From NCBI RefSeq assembly GCF_002278035.1, contig NZ_CP022605.1, forward strand, positions 372,001 to 436,000: DNA of 64,000 nt, written 5' to 3'. This stretch comes from Ochrobactrum quorumnocens. GTDB taxonomy: Bacteria; Pseudomonadota; Alphaproteobacteria; Rhizobiales; Rhizobiaceae. Made by a program: the position numbers and the translations under genes. The notes under the pieces were generated by a model, which worked only from the letters and a program-made list of their open reading frames with translations, searched no databases and was not told where the DNA came from. Numbering within the stretch: position 1 is the first letter of the stretch; every line of letters begins with the position of its first letter. Shown here piece after piece: positions 1-8,562 of the stretch.

Positions 1-3
1 CAT
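1..3 (-). CDS. start codon of a gene leaving the window, probably a ParE/RelE-type toxin
   Basis: The last stop base of the ParD-type antitoxin overlaps an ATG on the same strand (TAATG), so a second gene begins at position 3 and runs off the left edge. A one-base overlap straight after a small RHH antitoxin is the usual layout of parDE-type operons, in which the toxin follows. Only the start codon is visible, so the product is inferred from position. Confidence 0.45.
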
Positions 4-257
4 TAGTTGCGTTTCAGAGATTTTTCCGCGTTAGCAATTGCAATAGCGAAGAGATCATCACGCGAACGAGTTCCCTTGCCACTTTGTAGGCCATCGTCGA
101 CAAATCGCTGCATTGCTGCGATCTTATCGCCACGCATCTGATCCTTACGGATCAAGTCGCGCACATAATCACTTACGTTCGAATAGCGCCCTGTTTTGGC
201 CTGCGCCTCAACCCATTCTTTCATGGGATGAGGGAGCGATACATTCATCGTAGCCAT
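3..257 (-). CDS. parD: ParD-like ribbon-helix-helix antitoxin
   Basis: This 84-residue protein matches ParD/CopG-type antitoxins of type II toxin-antitoxin systems. Such proteins dimerise through an N-terminal beta strand, bind their own operator and cap a ParE/RelE toxin with a C-terminal tail. Here the N-terminus (about residues 1-45, with NVSLPHPMKEWVE then YSNVSDYVRDLIRKD) is typical of ParD, and the charged C-terminal half would be the toxin-binding tail. A GGAGA motif precedes the ATG at good spacing. The stop codon overlaps an ATG that enters the neighbouring gene outside the window. A consensus-like promoter overlapping an inverted repeat lies upstream, consistent with autoregulation. 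The family assignment is firm; activity cannot be judged without the toxin. Confidence 0.82.
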   Translation of the reverse strand: MATMNVSLPHPMKEWVEAQAKTGRYSNVSDYVRDLIRKDQMRGDKIAAMQRFVDDGLQSGKGTRSRDDLFAIAIANAEKSLKRN

Positions 258-280
258 CTAATTCTCCTATCTGTGCAATC

Positions 281-309
281 CATAATCACAGATTGGCAAA
301 GTTTGTCAA
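281..309 (-). promoter_or_regulatory. promoter and overlapping inverted repeat of the parD operon
   Basis: On the minus strand a TTGACA -35 box (309-304) is followed by a 17-base spacer and an ATTATG -10-like box (286-281), about 24 bases before the antitoxin start. The -35 region lies in an imperfect inverted repeat, TTGGCAAA/TTTGTCAA (293-309). That is where an RHH antitoxin could bind to repress its own transcription. The binding role is inferred. Confidence 0.5.
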
Positions 310-494
310 TTTATTATCCACTCCTGCCGCTGCGTTGTACGCAAGCCACTTATTATGATTGCCAGTCAAGAACAAAGGCCGTCGAATTGAATTCCGGATC
401 AAACTGAATCGTGCACTTCGCGTTTACTCTCCGAACGTACCTATCCGCATATCGATCTGAATGAGCGTTGCAACAAATCACACATCAATCAGCC

Positions 495-528
495 CCCCAA
501 GTAAAAGCTGATTCTAGTTTACTTGGGG
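495..528 (-). terminator. terminator-like hairpin after the arabinofuranosidase/ABC operon
   Basis: CCCCAAGTAAA (495-505) pairs perfectly with TTTACTTGGGG (518-528) around a 12-base loop. The hairpin lies about 10 bases beyond the stop codon of the binding-protein gene, which ends the minus-strand operon. There is no strong T-run after the stem, so it may act as a weak terminator or protect the mRNA 3' end. Confidence 0.55.
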
Positions 529-537
529 ACTTGAATA

Positions 538-1845
538 TTATAGGTCTCCCAGAAGGTCGTTAATTCTGTTTTCTGATTCCGTAAGGGCTTCTTCTATAGG
601 CTTGTTTCCTACGATAGCCGCATTTAGCTCTTCTGCTAAGATATCTTGGATAGCAAATTGCCGTTGAACTTGTGGTGGCAATGTCTGGCCTGTAGTTGCA
701 ATTTTCTCGACGTCAGAGCGGTGTGGCATCGCTGCGAATGTTTCTGAATCGATAATGGACTGGATTGCAGGCAAATGCCCGGTGCGTGCCCACTCGGTTT
801 CATTGTCAGCTAGAAACTTAAACAGCTTGCCGATGGCCGCACTTTGCTCATCTGATCTATCTCTTTTCGGAAGAACCCATGCATGCCCATCGGCATAAGT
901 TGCGTTTTTCTCAGGAAACAACTGAGATACCGGATATACGCGATAACCGTCTGAGAGAGGGTTGCCCGGCTTTTTTGCTTGCTCGTCGAATGTACCAATG
1001 AGCCACGTGCCATTCACCGCAATACCACCTGCCCCCTGACTAAAGGCTGCCACCGAGGCGGCGTAATCCATATCCTTTGTACTTAGTCCCTCAGTATAAA
1101 TCTTCTTCATCAGCGAAAGCGCCGCCACACCCTCTGGCGATTTCAGCTTTATCTCGGCTGGATTGGCAAAGAAATCTGAATTCTGTTGCTGCAACCAGGT
1201 GTAGAATAGCCTTGCATAGGCCGCGCTTTCGTTCGCCGTGATTTGCACAAAATAAGGTTTTCCAGTCTTCTCCTTAAACTGGGTACCTTGAACAAACAAT
1301 TCATCGACACTCGTCGGCAGAATTGGCGTGCCATCCGGGTTTACCAAACCCGCTTCTTTCATCAGATTCATATTGATATGAAACAACATTGTCCACGTGT
1401 CAAAAGGCAGACCATAAACAGCCTCTTCTTTTGTCACGCCACTTTTGGCCACATCAGTGAAGGTTGACAAATCAACGCCTGCGCTGGTCAAAAGCTCGTC
1501 GATCGGCTCGATCAATCCACGCGACTGATAGTCAGGTATGATCGAATAATGCATGCTCACCACATCTGGAGCAGACCGAGAGGCCAACTGTGCATTAAGC
1601 TGATCATAACCGGGCCACTCGACGGTAGTGACATTCACTTTTATATCAGGGTTATCTTGCTGAAATTTATTAACCAGAGTGGTTATGATGCCGCATTCAC
1701 CGACAGCTTTTGAAACATCCGTACTCTTGCCATATTCGGCTTCGCAAGCACCGAAGAAACGTTGCAGATTGATCGTTACTTCCGCTTGCGCAACCGACAT
1801 CAGGCTATAGAAACCAAATACACTTCCAAGTAAAATTCGTTTCAT
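538..1845 (-). CDS. carbohydrate ABC transporter substrate-binding protein (family 1)
   Basis: A 435-residue periplasmic sugar-binding protein of the MalE/UgpB type (extracellular solute-binding family 1). A hydrophobic signal peptide covers about residues 1-21, ending in SVAQA. The mature part has the usual family features, including VTTVEWPGYDQLNAQLAS and the late GIAVNGTWLIG stretch. A GGGAGAG ribosome site precedes the ATG. It is the last gene of a minus-strand operon that begins with a GH51 arabinofuranosidase, so the likely ligand is an arabinose-containing oligosaccharide; this is inferred from context. The binding protein being last is less common than first, and the 55-base gap before it may hold local control signals. 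The family is certain, the ligand is not. Confidence 0.88.
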   Translation of the reverse strand: MKRILLGSVFGFYSLMSVAQAEVTINLQRFFGACEAEYGKSTDVSKAVGECGIITTLVNKFQQDNPDIKVNVTTVEWPGYDQLNAQLASRSAPDVVSMHYSIIPDYQSRGLIEPIDELLTSAGVDLSTFTDVAKSGVTKEEAVYGLPFDTWTMLFHINMNLMKEAGLVNPDGTPILPTSVDELFVQGTQFKEKTGKPYFVQITANESAAYARLFYTWLQQQNSDFFANPAEIKLKSPEGVAALSLMKKIYTEGLSTKDMDYAASVAAFSQGAGGIAVNGTWLIGTFDEQAKKPGNPLSDGYRVYPVSQLFPEKNATYADGHAWVLPKRDRSDEQSAAIGKLFKFLADNETEWARTGHLPAIQSIIDSETFAAMPHRSDVEKIATTGQTLPPQVQRQFAIQDILAEELNAAIVGNKPIEEALTESENRINDLLGDL

Positions 1846-1900
1846 TTCTCTCTCCCTTTTTTGCTTCGCATGAAAGATCGCTCCTCCGATCCATCATCTG

Positions 1901-2731
1901 CTATTTGACCGCCCCACCCGACACGGCGGTAACAATGTGTTTTTGAAACAGAACATAGACGATGATCACTGGTAGACTGGCGAAGACAGCCTGAGCCGTT
2001 AGAAAGCCAAGACCTTCACTTTGAGCAAAGTTGGTCTGACTGGAAGCAATTCCCACAGTCAGTGTGTACATCTCTTTGTTGGTCGCAGAAATCAAAGGCC
2101 ACCAGTAATCATTCCAGGCATGAAGAAATGTAAAAATTCCAAGTGTTGCCTGTGCCGGTAGCGTCAGTGGCAACAGAACCCGCCAGAATATCTTAAAGCG
2201 CGAGGCGTGATCGAGAAGTGCTGCCTCATCAATTTCAGGCGGTATGGCCTTAAAAAACTGGGTCATCAGGAACACACCAAAAGGTGCTGACAGTCCCGGT
2301 AAAATCAAGGCCTGGTAAGTATTATGCCAACCAATCCATGTGAACATCTGATGGCGGGCAATGATAACCGCCTGTTCTGGAACCGCCAAGCCGAACAATA
2401 CGATGACAAACAAGACTTTTCGAAATGGAAACTCCAGTCGGGCAAAAGCATAACCGGCCAATGATGAGAGCACTAGAACGCCAAACGTCATCCCAACAGC
2501 CACGATGAAACTGTTTCCCAGCCAACGGAAGACCATGCTGGATTGGCCAATGTCAGCATAGTTACGCAAGGTATAGGGGAAGCTGAATACCGCTTCTGAT
2601 CCCAAAGCCAATTCAGCATTCGCCTTAAAAGATAAACCAACGACCCACAGGAACGGTGCGAGCATAATTATTGCAAGTAATGTTACACCAAACAGAATAA
2701 CACGATCATTGCTTTTATGGGTTGTGATCAT
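1901..2731 (-). CDS. sugar ABC transporter permease (MalG/UgpE type)
   Basis: A 276-residue inner-membrane permease of the CUT1 group, with about six hydrophobic segments. The EAA loop that contacts the ATPase is recognisable near residues 160-195 (IPPEIDEAALLDHASRFKIF followed by RVLLPLTLP). It pairs with the upstream MalF-like permease, and the two genes overlap by four bases (ATGA), indicating translational coupling. The C-terminus ends in SGGAVK, as in many CUT1 permeases. It forms the channel with the neighbouring permease, ATPase and binding protein, probably for arabino-oligosaccharides given the arabinofuranosidase in the same operon. Confidence 0.9.
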   Translation of the reverse strand: MITTHKSNDRVILFGVTLLAIIMLAPFLWVVGLSFKANAELALGSEAVFSFPYTLRNYADIGQSSMVFRWLGNSFIVAVGMTFGVLVLSSLAGYAFARLEFPFRKVLFVIVLFGLAVPEQAVIIARHQMFTWIGWHNTYQALILPGLSAPFGVFLMTQFFKAIPPEIDEAALLDHASRFKIFWRVLLPLTLPAQATLGIFTFLHAWNDYWWPLISATNKEMYTLTVGIASSQTNFAQSEGLGFLTAQAVFASLPVIIVYVLFQKHIVTAVSGGAVK

Positions 2732-3591
2732 GTTCTGCCCTCCTTGCGTCGGGTTAGGAAATATTGCGCCATCGCTGCGAGCAGAATGATCATGAATAAC
2801 ACTTCAGAGGCCGCAGCAGCCTTGCCAATCTCCCAGCGAACAAAACCAGTTTCGTAGATATACATAACGATTGGACGTGACGACCCCGATGGGCCACCAT
2901 TGGTCATCAGCAAGGCCTGACCGAAAAGCTGAAATTGCATCACAATTTGAATAATCGTCACGAGAATGAGCGTTCGCATGATTTGTGGAAGCGTTATATG
3001 TGTCAAAACGCGACGATGTGATGTGTTATCTAGTGCCGCCGCTTCGTAAATGTCACGCGGGATTTGTTGTAAAGCCGCAAGAAACAACATCATCGGCAGT
3101 CCAATGCACCACCATACCGTTGCAACCCCAACCGAAAATAGCGACCAACCGGATGTTGACAGAAATCCTATCGGCTCTAATCCAAGTTTGGAAAAGATCA
3201 TCGCCATCAGCCCTTCATTCGGGATGAAAACAATGCGCCAGATAAGCGTCACAATAGTAACAGATAGTACCGACGACGCAAAAAACGTTCCCCTCAATAT
3301 GGAGGATAGACGACCAGGTCTATTGAGTGCCAGTGCAAGTCCCAGTCCGATAACTACGAGTGTTGGAACAGAAAACACCACAAAAACGGCCGTATTGCGT
3401 AATGCCTGAAGAAAAACCCGATCATTAAAGAGACGTTCGTAATTCCGCAGCTCAACAAACTGTCCGGGCGAAAACAAATCCACTTTCAGCAATGAAAGCC
3501 ACATGCCCCAAAACAAAGGGATGACAAGCATGACGATGAACATCAGCATGAATGGAGCAACGAAAAGTGTATTGCTGTAACGCTCTTTCAT
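2728..3591 (-). CDS. sugar ABC transporter permease (MalF/UgpA type)
   Basis: A 287-residue CUT1 permease with about six membrane segments and the family EAA loop (IPRDIYEAAALDNTSHRRV then HITLPQIMRT, about residues 180-210). The ATG overlaps the stop of the preceding ATPase gene by four bases, and its own stop overlaps the next permease by four bases. All three are therefore translationally coupled in one transcript. It is the partner permease of the gene downstream. No regulatory or structural oddity was seen. Confidence 0.9.
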   Translation of the reverse strand: MKERYSNTLFVAPFMLMFIVMLVIPLFWGMWLSLLKVDLFSPGQFVELRNYERLFNDRVFLQALRNTAVFVVFSVPTLVVIGLGLALALNRPGRLSSILRGTFFASSVLSVTIVTLIWRIVFIPNEGLMAMIFSKLGLEPIGFLSTSGWSLFSVGVATVWWCIGLPMMLFLAALQQIPRDIYEAAALDNTSHRRVLTHITLPQIMRTLILVTIIQIVMQFQLFGQALLMTNGGPSGSSRPIVMYIYETGFVRWEIGKAAAASEVLFMIILLAAMAQYFLTRRKEGRT

Positions 3592-4685
3592 GACGTGCCA
3601 ACCTTCGTTGGCAGGGTCCTTCCATCTTGAGCAAACAGATGCACAAAATTCAAATTTAATTTCAGATAAATTTCGTCTTTTGCTTTGATTGATGTTCGAC
3701 CATCGGCCTGCGCGGTCAACTGTGATCCATTGTGCAAGCGTGTATAAAGCAAAGTTCGTTCACCGAGACGTTCAACAATTTCAACTTTTGCCTTTACACA
3801 GCCAATTTCCGCCGGGTTTACAACCTTCACATCTTCAGGACGAACACCCATCGTTATTATGTTCGAACTATCTTCACGCATTTGAAGGCGGAGGCTCCCA
3901 ATGCCACCAACATCTATGATAGTCCGGTCAATGTCTGCCTGCGCAGACAACACTGGTAGGAAGCTCATCGCGGGTGTCCCAACAAACCCCGCCACGAAAC
4001 GTGTGGCCGGCTTTTGGTAGATTTCTGTTGGCGTACCAATTTGCTCAATTTTGCATGCATTCATGACAACGATACGGTCTGCAAGCGTCATTGCTTCCAC
4101 CTGATCGTGTGTAACGAAGACCATTGTTGCGCCAAGCCGCTGATGCAAGCTTGCTAATTCAAGGCGCGTCCGGCCACGTAACGCGGCATCAAGATTGGAA
4201 AGCGGTTCATCAAACAGAAACGCTTTGGGCTCTTTAACAATCGCACGTCCAATAGCAACACGCTGACGCTGCCCACCTGAAAGCTGTTGTGGCTTTCTGT
4301 CGAGACATGTTGAGATTTCCAGAATTTGAGCGGCACTGTTCACGCGCCGATCAATCTCGTTTTTTGGTGCTTTAATGTTTTCAAGACCGAATGACAGGTT
4401 CTGTCGAACAGTCATATGCGGATAAAGCGCATATGACTGAAAAACCATGGCAACTCCCCGTGCGCCTGGCTTGAGTTCATCAATCCGCTTGCCGCCGAGA
4501 TGAACCTCACCAGACGACAAGGTTTCTAAGCCGGCAATCATGCGAAGCAATGTTGATTTTCCGCAACCTGACGGCCCAAGAAATGCAACAAACTCGCCTG
4601 CATTAACTTTTAGGGAGATGTCATCGAGAACCGTGACGTTGCCGAAGTTTTTTGTGACATTGCGTATTTCAATCGCTGCCGACAT
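3588..4685 (-). CDS. ugpC: sugar ABC transporter ATP-binding protein (UgpC/MsmK type)
   Basis: A 365-residue ATPase that energises the permease pair. The Walker A motif GPSGCGKST lies at about residues 37-45, the signature LSGGQRQR near 135 and Walker B FLFDEPLSNLD near 157, followed by an H-loop VTHDQVEA. The C-terminal third carries the TOBE/MalK-like regulatory domain (GVRPEDVKV). The gene starts inside the end of the arabinofuranosidase gene (17-base overlap) and ends overlapping the permease. A second, separately encoded ATPase of the same type serves the neighbouring operon. MsmK-type ATPases can be shared between CUT1 systems, so cross-use is possible. The symbol names the closest family, not proven glycerol-phosphate transport. 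Confidence 0.9.
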   Translation of the reverse strand: MSAAIEIRNVTKNFGNVTVLDDISLKVNAGEFVAFLGPSGCGKSTLLRMIAGLETLSSGEVHLGGKRIDELKPGARGVAMVFQSYALYPHMTVRQNLSFGLENIKAPKNEIDRRVNSAAQILEISTCLDRKPQQLSGGQRQRVAIGRAIVKEPKAFLFDEPLSNLDAALRGRTRLELASLHQRLGATMVFVTHDQVEAMTLADRIVVMNACKIEQIGTPTEIYQKPATRFVAGFVGTPAMSFLPVLSAQADIDRTIIDVGGIGSLRLQMREDSSNIITMGVRPEDVKVVNPAEIGCVKAKVEIVERLGERTLLYTRLHNGSQLTAQADGRTSIKAKDEIYLKLNLNFVHLFAQDGRTLPTKVGTS

Positions 4686-6189
4686 GCTTCGCCTCCAGAC
4701 GGATCATCCGGTAGCTGAGCGGAGAAATACGCGCCTTTACGCGACCATCAACAGCAACTGTACCTTCACCATTCTGTGGCCCTACAACCTCACTTTGAGG
4801 ACCGTTCACTGCCCGCAAGTCAGGATGAATGATCATCTTATCTTCCAGCACCCGGAGATCCTGATAGCCATCAAGTGCGATATTGAGATCGATAGCTTCA
4901 TCTTCGTGACGATTGACGACAAATAGAGAGACGCCTGTGTTATTCTCTACCGCAGAAACATCAAGATACGGCACATTATCGCAGAACTCCGACTTGTAGG
5001 TCCGGCATTCTACGTTCAAACGTAAGGCAGTGCCGCGTCCATATTTTGATGCAAAAAGAAAGGGGTAGAAAATGGTTTGCTTCCAAGCCGGCCCACCCGG
5101 GACAGTCATGATTGGTGCAATAACATTTACCAATTGTGCCAAACAGCCGATCCGCACGACATCAGAACGCCGAATGAAGCTGTTAATAATGCAACCGACC
5201 TGCAAAACATCTTCAAAATTATAGATGTCCTCAAGCAACTCCGGCGCATGGGGCCAGCCATCCCGACCTTCAAGAACCTTGCGGTCAGCTTCGCGGGAGT
5301 GATACCAGACATTCCACTCATCAAAGCTGATATAGACATCTTTCTTTGAACGCTTTTTTGCCTTTGTGAAGGTTATAACGCCTGCGATAGTATCTATATA
5401 TTGTTCCAGACGCGCATTCTGGGCTAAGTATTCAGCCGTATTTCCAGCATGATTATCGAAATACATATGCAGGCTGATGTAATCGACGACGTCATATGTA
5501 TAATCAAGAACAGTCGCTTCCCATTCAGGATATGTGGCCATTTTGGGTGATGACGATCCGCACACAACCAGCTCAATTGATTTGTCGAAAGCACGCATCG
5601 CTTTGGCAGTTTCGAATGCTATTCGGCCATACTCATCGGCAGTCTTTTGACCTATCTGCCATGGTCCGTCCATTTCATTGCCGAGGCACCATAACTTTAC
5701 ATTCCACGGTTCGCTTTGCCCGTTCTTTTGACGCAAATCTGACCAGTAACTTCCACCGGGATGATTAACGTATTCCAGAAAATTGCGTGCTGCATCAAGG
5801 CCACGTGAACCAAGGTTCACAGCAAGCATCATCTCAGTGCCTGCGGCTTTTGCCCAATCAGCGAACTCATGAATACCAACTGCATTACTCTCCGATGTGT
5901 GCCATGCAAGATCAAGGCGTACTGGGCGGTCCTCTTTCGGGCCGATACCATCTTCCCAATTATAAGCAGATACGAAATTGCCCCCGGGATAACGAACGAC
6001 CGGAACATCAAGCTCTCGAACTAGATCAAGAACATCTTCTCGGAAACCATGTGCATTTGCTGTTTTATGGTCCGGCTCATAAATACCCGTATAAATGGCT
6101 CGGCCAAGATGCTCGATAAAAGAACCGTATAGACGCGGGTCAATTTCCGCGACTTTGAAACCGCGATTTGCGGTAACGTCTGCATGCAT
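4669..6189 (-). CDS. abfA: alpha-L-arabinofuranosidase, glycoside hydrolase family 51
   Basis: A 506-residue GH51 enzyme that releases terminal alpha-L-arabinofuranose from arabino-oligosaccharides derived from arabinan or arabinoxylan. The opening EIDPRLYGSFIEHLGRAIY is diagnostic. The acid/base glutamate is E172 in LWCLGNEMDG, and the nucleophile is E291 in SFDEWNVWYH. The catalytic TIM barrel is followed by a C-terminal beta domain to the end. Length is normal for the family. There is no signal peptide, so it acts in the cytoplasm on imported oligosaccharides. It is the first gene of an operon with a complete ABC importer, and its 3' end overlaps the ATPase start by 17 bases. A GGAGGAAG ribosome site precedes the ATG, and a perfect inverted repeat lies just upstream. 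Confidence 0.93.
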   Translation of the reverse strand: MHADVTANRGFKVAEIDPRLYGSFIEHLGRAIYTGIYEPDHKTANAHGFREDVLDLVRELDVPVVRYPGGNFVSAYNWEDGIGPKEDRPVRLDLAWHTSESNAVGIHEFADWAKAAGTEMMLAVNLGSRGLDAARNFLEYVNHPGGSYWSDLRQKNGQSEPWNVKLWCLGNEMDGPWQIGQKTADEYGRIAFETAKAMRAFDKSIELVVCGSSSPKMATYPEWEATVLDYTYDVVDYISLHMYFDNHAGNTAEYLAQNARLEQYIDTIAGVITFTKAKKRSKKDVYISFDEWNVWYHSREADRKVLEGRDGWPHAPELLEDIYNFEDVLQVGCIINSFIRRSDVVRIGCLAQLVNVIAPIMTVPGGPAWKQTIFYPFLFASKYGRGTALRLNVECRTYKSEFCDNVPYLDVSAVENNTGVSLFVVNRHEDEAIDLNIALDGYQDLRVLEDKMIIHPDLRAVNGPQSEVVGPQNGEGTVAVDGRVKARISPLSYRMIRLEAKHVGSD

Positions 6190-6208
6190 TGTAAGTCTTC
6201 CTCCAGAG

Positions 6209-6225
6209 TATCAGATTTTCTGATA
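6209..6225 (-). promoter_or_regulatory. palindromic candidate operator upstream of abfA
   Basis: TATCAGA and TCTGATA flank a TTT spacer, giving a perfect 7-3-7 inverted repeat 20 bases before the abfA start codon. It lies between abfA and the ArsR-type regulator gene, which ends 60 bases further upstream, so that regulator is the natural candidate ligand. A loosely related ATTATCCGATATGG stretch (7250-7263) lies upstream of the regulator gene itself. Function is inferred from symmetry and position. Confidence 0.5.
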
Positions 6226-6284
6226 TATATCTCCCTTACAGATACTCTTATGAAGAGGAAGTTGCGTCAAGAGCCTTTTCTAAA

Positions 6285-7208
6285 TCAAGTGCGAACTCGA
6301 AGCTTAATACCTTGATTATAATTACCAAATTCGCGGCCAAAAATATTCACTCCGCCTGGATTTTTAGCTGTATCGGAAACTCCGATACGAATCCTTATTG
6401 AACGATGATCTTTCAAGCCAAGGTCATTGATTGTGACTTCAGACATACGCGTACCGTCGATAAACGTACCCGCAGTGGTCACGCGCCATGACTTTAAGAC
6501 ACCATACTGGCTACCATGCAGCTTCCACCAATCTGGCGTATATTTTCCGCGCTGATCGCCGAAATCTCCCGGCGACGTCCAGGTTGCAAGCTTTACTCCA
6601 TTGAGAAAAACATCAATATCTGAAGGCCATTCTTCTGATGTGCCTGGAACTTCTGATGAGAGCTCCAGTACAAGTTCCAGTTCGGTGATGCTTTTGCCAT
6701 CAATGCGCGCATTATTGGGAAACTGATAGTCAATATAGCCCCGCGTGAACCAAACCAGTCCTGCCTTCATGCGCTCTGGGTTGAGGAACGTGTCTGGATT
6801 ATCAAGGTATCCAATGATTTTTTCATCAGAACACATTCCGCACGGTGCCGTGACGTCAAAACCAGTATAAAGCCCGACTGGCATTTCAACTTCGATCCAG
6901 TCATTGCTTGGCCTATCCGCATCAGCATTAAAGACCAACATCACCTCTTCGTGCAGAGCTTTGCAGATCTTTTGACTACCCTTACGCGCTTTACGTGTTT
7001 CGGTCTGAATCAAACCAACTTCTTCAAGCATCGAAATATTGGCCGATACACTGGACTGCGGCTGTCCTAAACGCTCCGCCAACTCGTTGATATTGAGGGG
7101 CCCCCGATTATGTAGGGTTTTCAAAATTTCCAATCGAGCTGCCGATGCGAGCCCACGCAACACCGGCAAGGCATCATCTGCCGTGAGAACAAGAAAATTT
7201 TGTGCCAT
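6285..7208 (-). CDS. ArsR-type HTH regulator with a large C-terminal domain
   Basis: A 307-residue protein with an N-terminal ArsR-like winged helix (about residues 10-85: LASAARLEILKTLHNRGPLN, then NINELAERLGQPQSSVSANI for the recognition region). A C-terminal portion of about 210 residues has no metal-binding signature. Ordinary ArsR repressors are about 100 residues long, so the extra part is probably a ligand-sensing or multimerisation domain. It has a beta-rich look, with repeated W, G and D positions. The gene lies between two carbohydrate ABC operons on the same strand, suggesting it senses an arabinose-related signal and controls abfA and perhaps both operons. The HTH assignment is secure; the ligand and the nature of the C-terminal domain are unknown. 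Confidence 0.78.
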   Translation of the reverse strand: MAQNFLVLTADDALPVLRGLASAARLEILKTLHNRGPLNINELAERLGQPQSSVSANISMLEEVGLIQTETRKARKGSQKICKALHEEVMLVFNADADRPSNDWIEVEMPVGLYTGFDVTAPCGMCSDEKIIGYLDNPDTFLNPERMKAGLVWFTRGYIDYQFPNNARIDGKSITELELVLELSSEVPGTSEEWPSDIDVFLNGVKLATWTSPGDFGDQRGKYTPDWWKLHGSQYGVLKSWRVTTAGTFIDGTRMSEVTINDLGLKDHRSIRIRIGVSDTAKNPGGVNIFGREFGNYNQGIKLRVRT

Positions 7209-7486
7209 GGTCGCCTACTCAACATATCGAACACCTTGCTTTATATATTGATTATCCGATATGGAGAAACCAATCCACATGTTTTATGGTATCGTTTATG
7301 TCAAATATCTTAGCTGAGGCTCAGATATAGACTATTGAGCCATTACCATGTGCATCTTATTGACAGCAGATGTATCCCTGCCGCGATTTCCGATCTCCAG
7401 TCAAGAAATTCAACTCATTGGGTACGAGACGTATACTTTTCGTCACTCACGTAAAGGGGTTGCCGCTTCCCGCTTTGTTGGGCTTT

Positions 7487-8545
7487 CTAATATCTTCGGT
7501 GAGTTTCTTTATTAAAAAAATGGGCTTTTGTGGATGCAAAGGATACTTGCAACGACTGACCGACGGCCAAAGAAATGCGCTCACGAACTACCCAAGTTAG
7601 TTCCTGGCCTTGGACGTCTAAAACAACGTGCGTTTCAGAGCCGGTAGGTTCTACCACTTTCACAACCGCCTCTACGTCATCAGGGCCACCTGTTGAAATG
7701 TTTTCGGGTCTGATGCCAAAAACAACCTTTTTACCAACGGCATCAGACGGCGCGCCAGCGACGTTTACAATCAGGCCGCTTTCCAAATTCAGTTGCTTTG
7801 CATCTTTGAGCGTTCCGCTAAAGAAGTTCATTGCAGGAGATCCAAGAAAGCCTGCAACGAATACATTCTTCGGGCGATCATAAAGCTCTAATGGCGATCC
7901 GATCTGTTCAACTCTGCCTGAATTGAGAACTACGATTTTGTCAGCCATTGTCATTGCTTCGATCTGGTCGTGCGTCACATAGACAATGGTAGTATTTAGC
8001 CGCTGATGCAGCGCTTTAATTTCGGCGCGCATTTTAACGCGAAGCTTTGCATCAAGGTTCGACAGCGGTTCGTCAAACAAAAAGACTTTCGGGTTGCGTA
8101 CGATCGCACGCCCCATCGCAACACGCTGACGCTGTCCACCAGACAACTGTGCAGGCTTGCGAGCAAGAAGCGGTTGAAGGCCTAAAATCTCCGCTGCTTC
8201 ATTCACTTTCTTGGCTATATCTTGTTTGCTGGAGCCTGCAAGCTCCAGCGCAAAGCCCATATTCTGGGCAACAGTCATCTGAGGATAAAGCGCATAGTTC
8301 TGGAAAACCATCGCAATGTCGCGGTCCTTGGGCTGAAGATTATTAACGACGCGCCCGCCGATGCTGATCTGTCCTGATGTGATGTCTTCGAGACCTGCAA
8401 TCATGCGCAGCAGCGTCGATTTTCCGCAGCCCGAAGGCCCAACAAGAATGACAAACTCGCCATCGTTAATCTCGACATCGACACCATGGATGATATCGAC
8501 TGTACCATAAGATTTCTTGACATTCGCAATGCTCAATTCAGACAT
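7487..8545 (-). CDS. ugpC: sugar ABC transporter ATP-binding protein (UgpC/MsmK type)
   Basis: A CUT1 ATPase of about 352 residues. Walker A GPSGCGKST lies near residue 37, signature LSGGQRQRVAMG follows, then Walker B VFLFDEPLSNLD and H-loop VTHDQIEA, with a C-terminal TOBE-like domain (FGIRPENIS). The longer reading frame opens at a TTG two codons earlier; the ATG at 8545, preceded by AGGAAGG, is the better start. It is the last gene of the second carbohydrate operon, directly after the DUF5060-type glycosidase gene. It resembles the ATPase of the neighbouring arabinofuranosidase operon, but the two are different proteins rather than a recent exact duplicate. Confidence 0.9.
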   Translation of the reverse strand: MSELSIANVKKSYGTVDIIHGVDVEINDGEFVILVGPSGCGKSTLLRMIAGLEDITSGQISIGGRVVNNLQPKDRDIAMVFQNYALYPQMTVAQNMGFALELAGSSKQDIAKKVNEAAEILGLQPLLARKPAQLSGGQRQRVAMGRAIVRNPKVFLFDEPLSNLDAKLRVKMRAEIKALHQRLNTTIVYVTHDQIEAMTMADKIVVLNSGRVEQIGSPLELYDRPKNVFVAGFLGSPAMNFFSGTLKDAKQLNLESGLIVNVAGAPSDAVGKKVVFGIRPENISTGGPDDVEAVVKVVEPTGSETHVVLDVQGQELTWVVRERISLAVGQSLQVSFASTKAHFFNKETHRRY

Positions 8546-8562
8546 ATGCAAACCTTCCTGAT

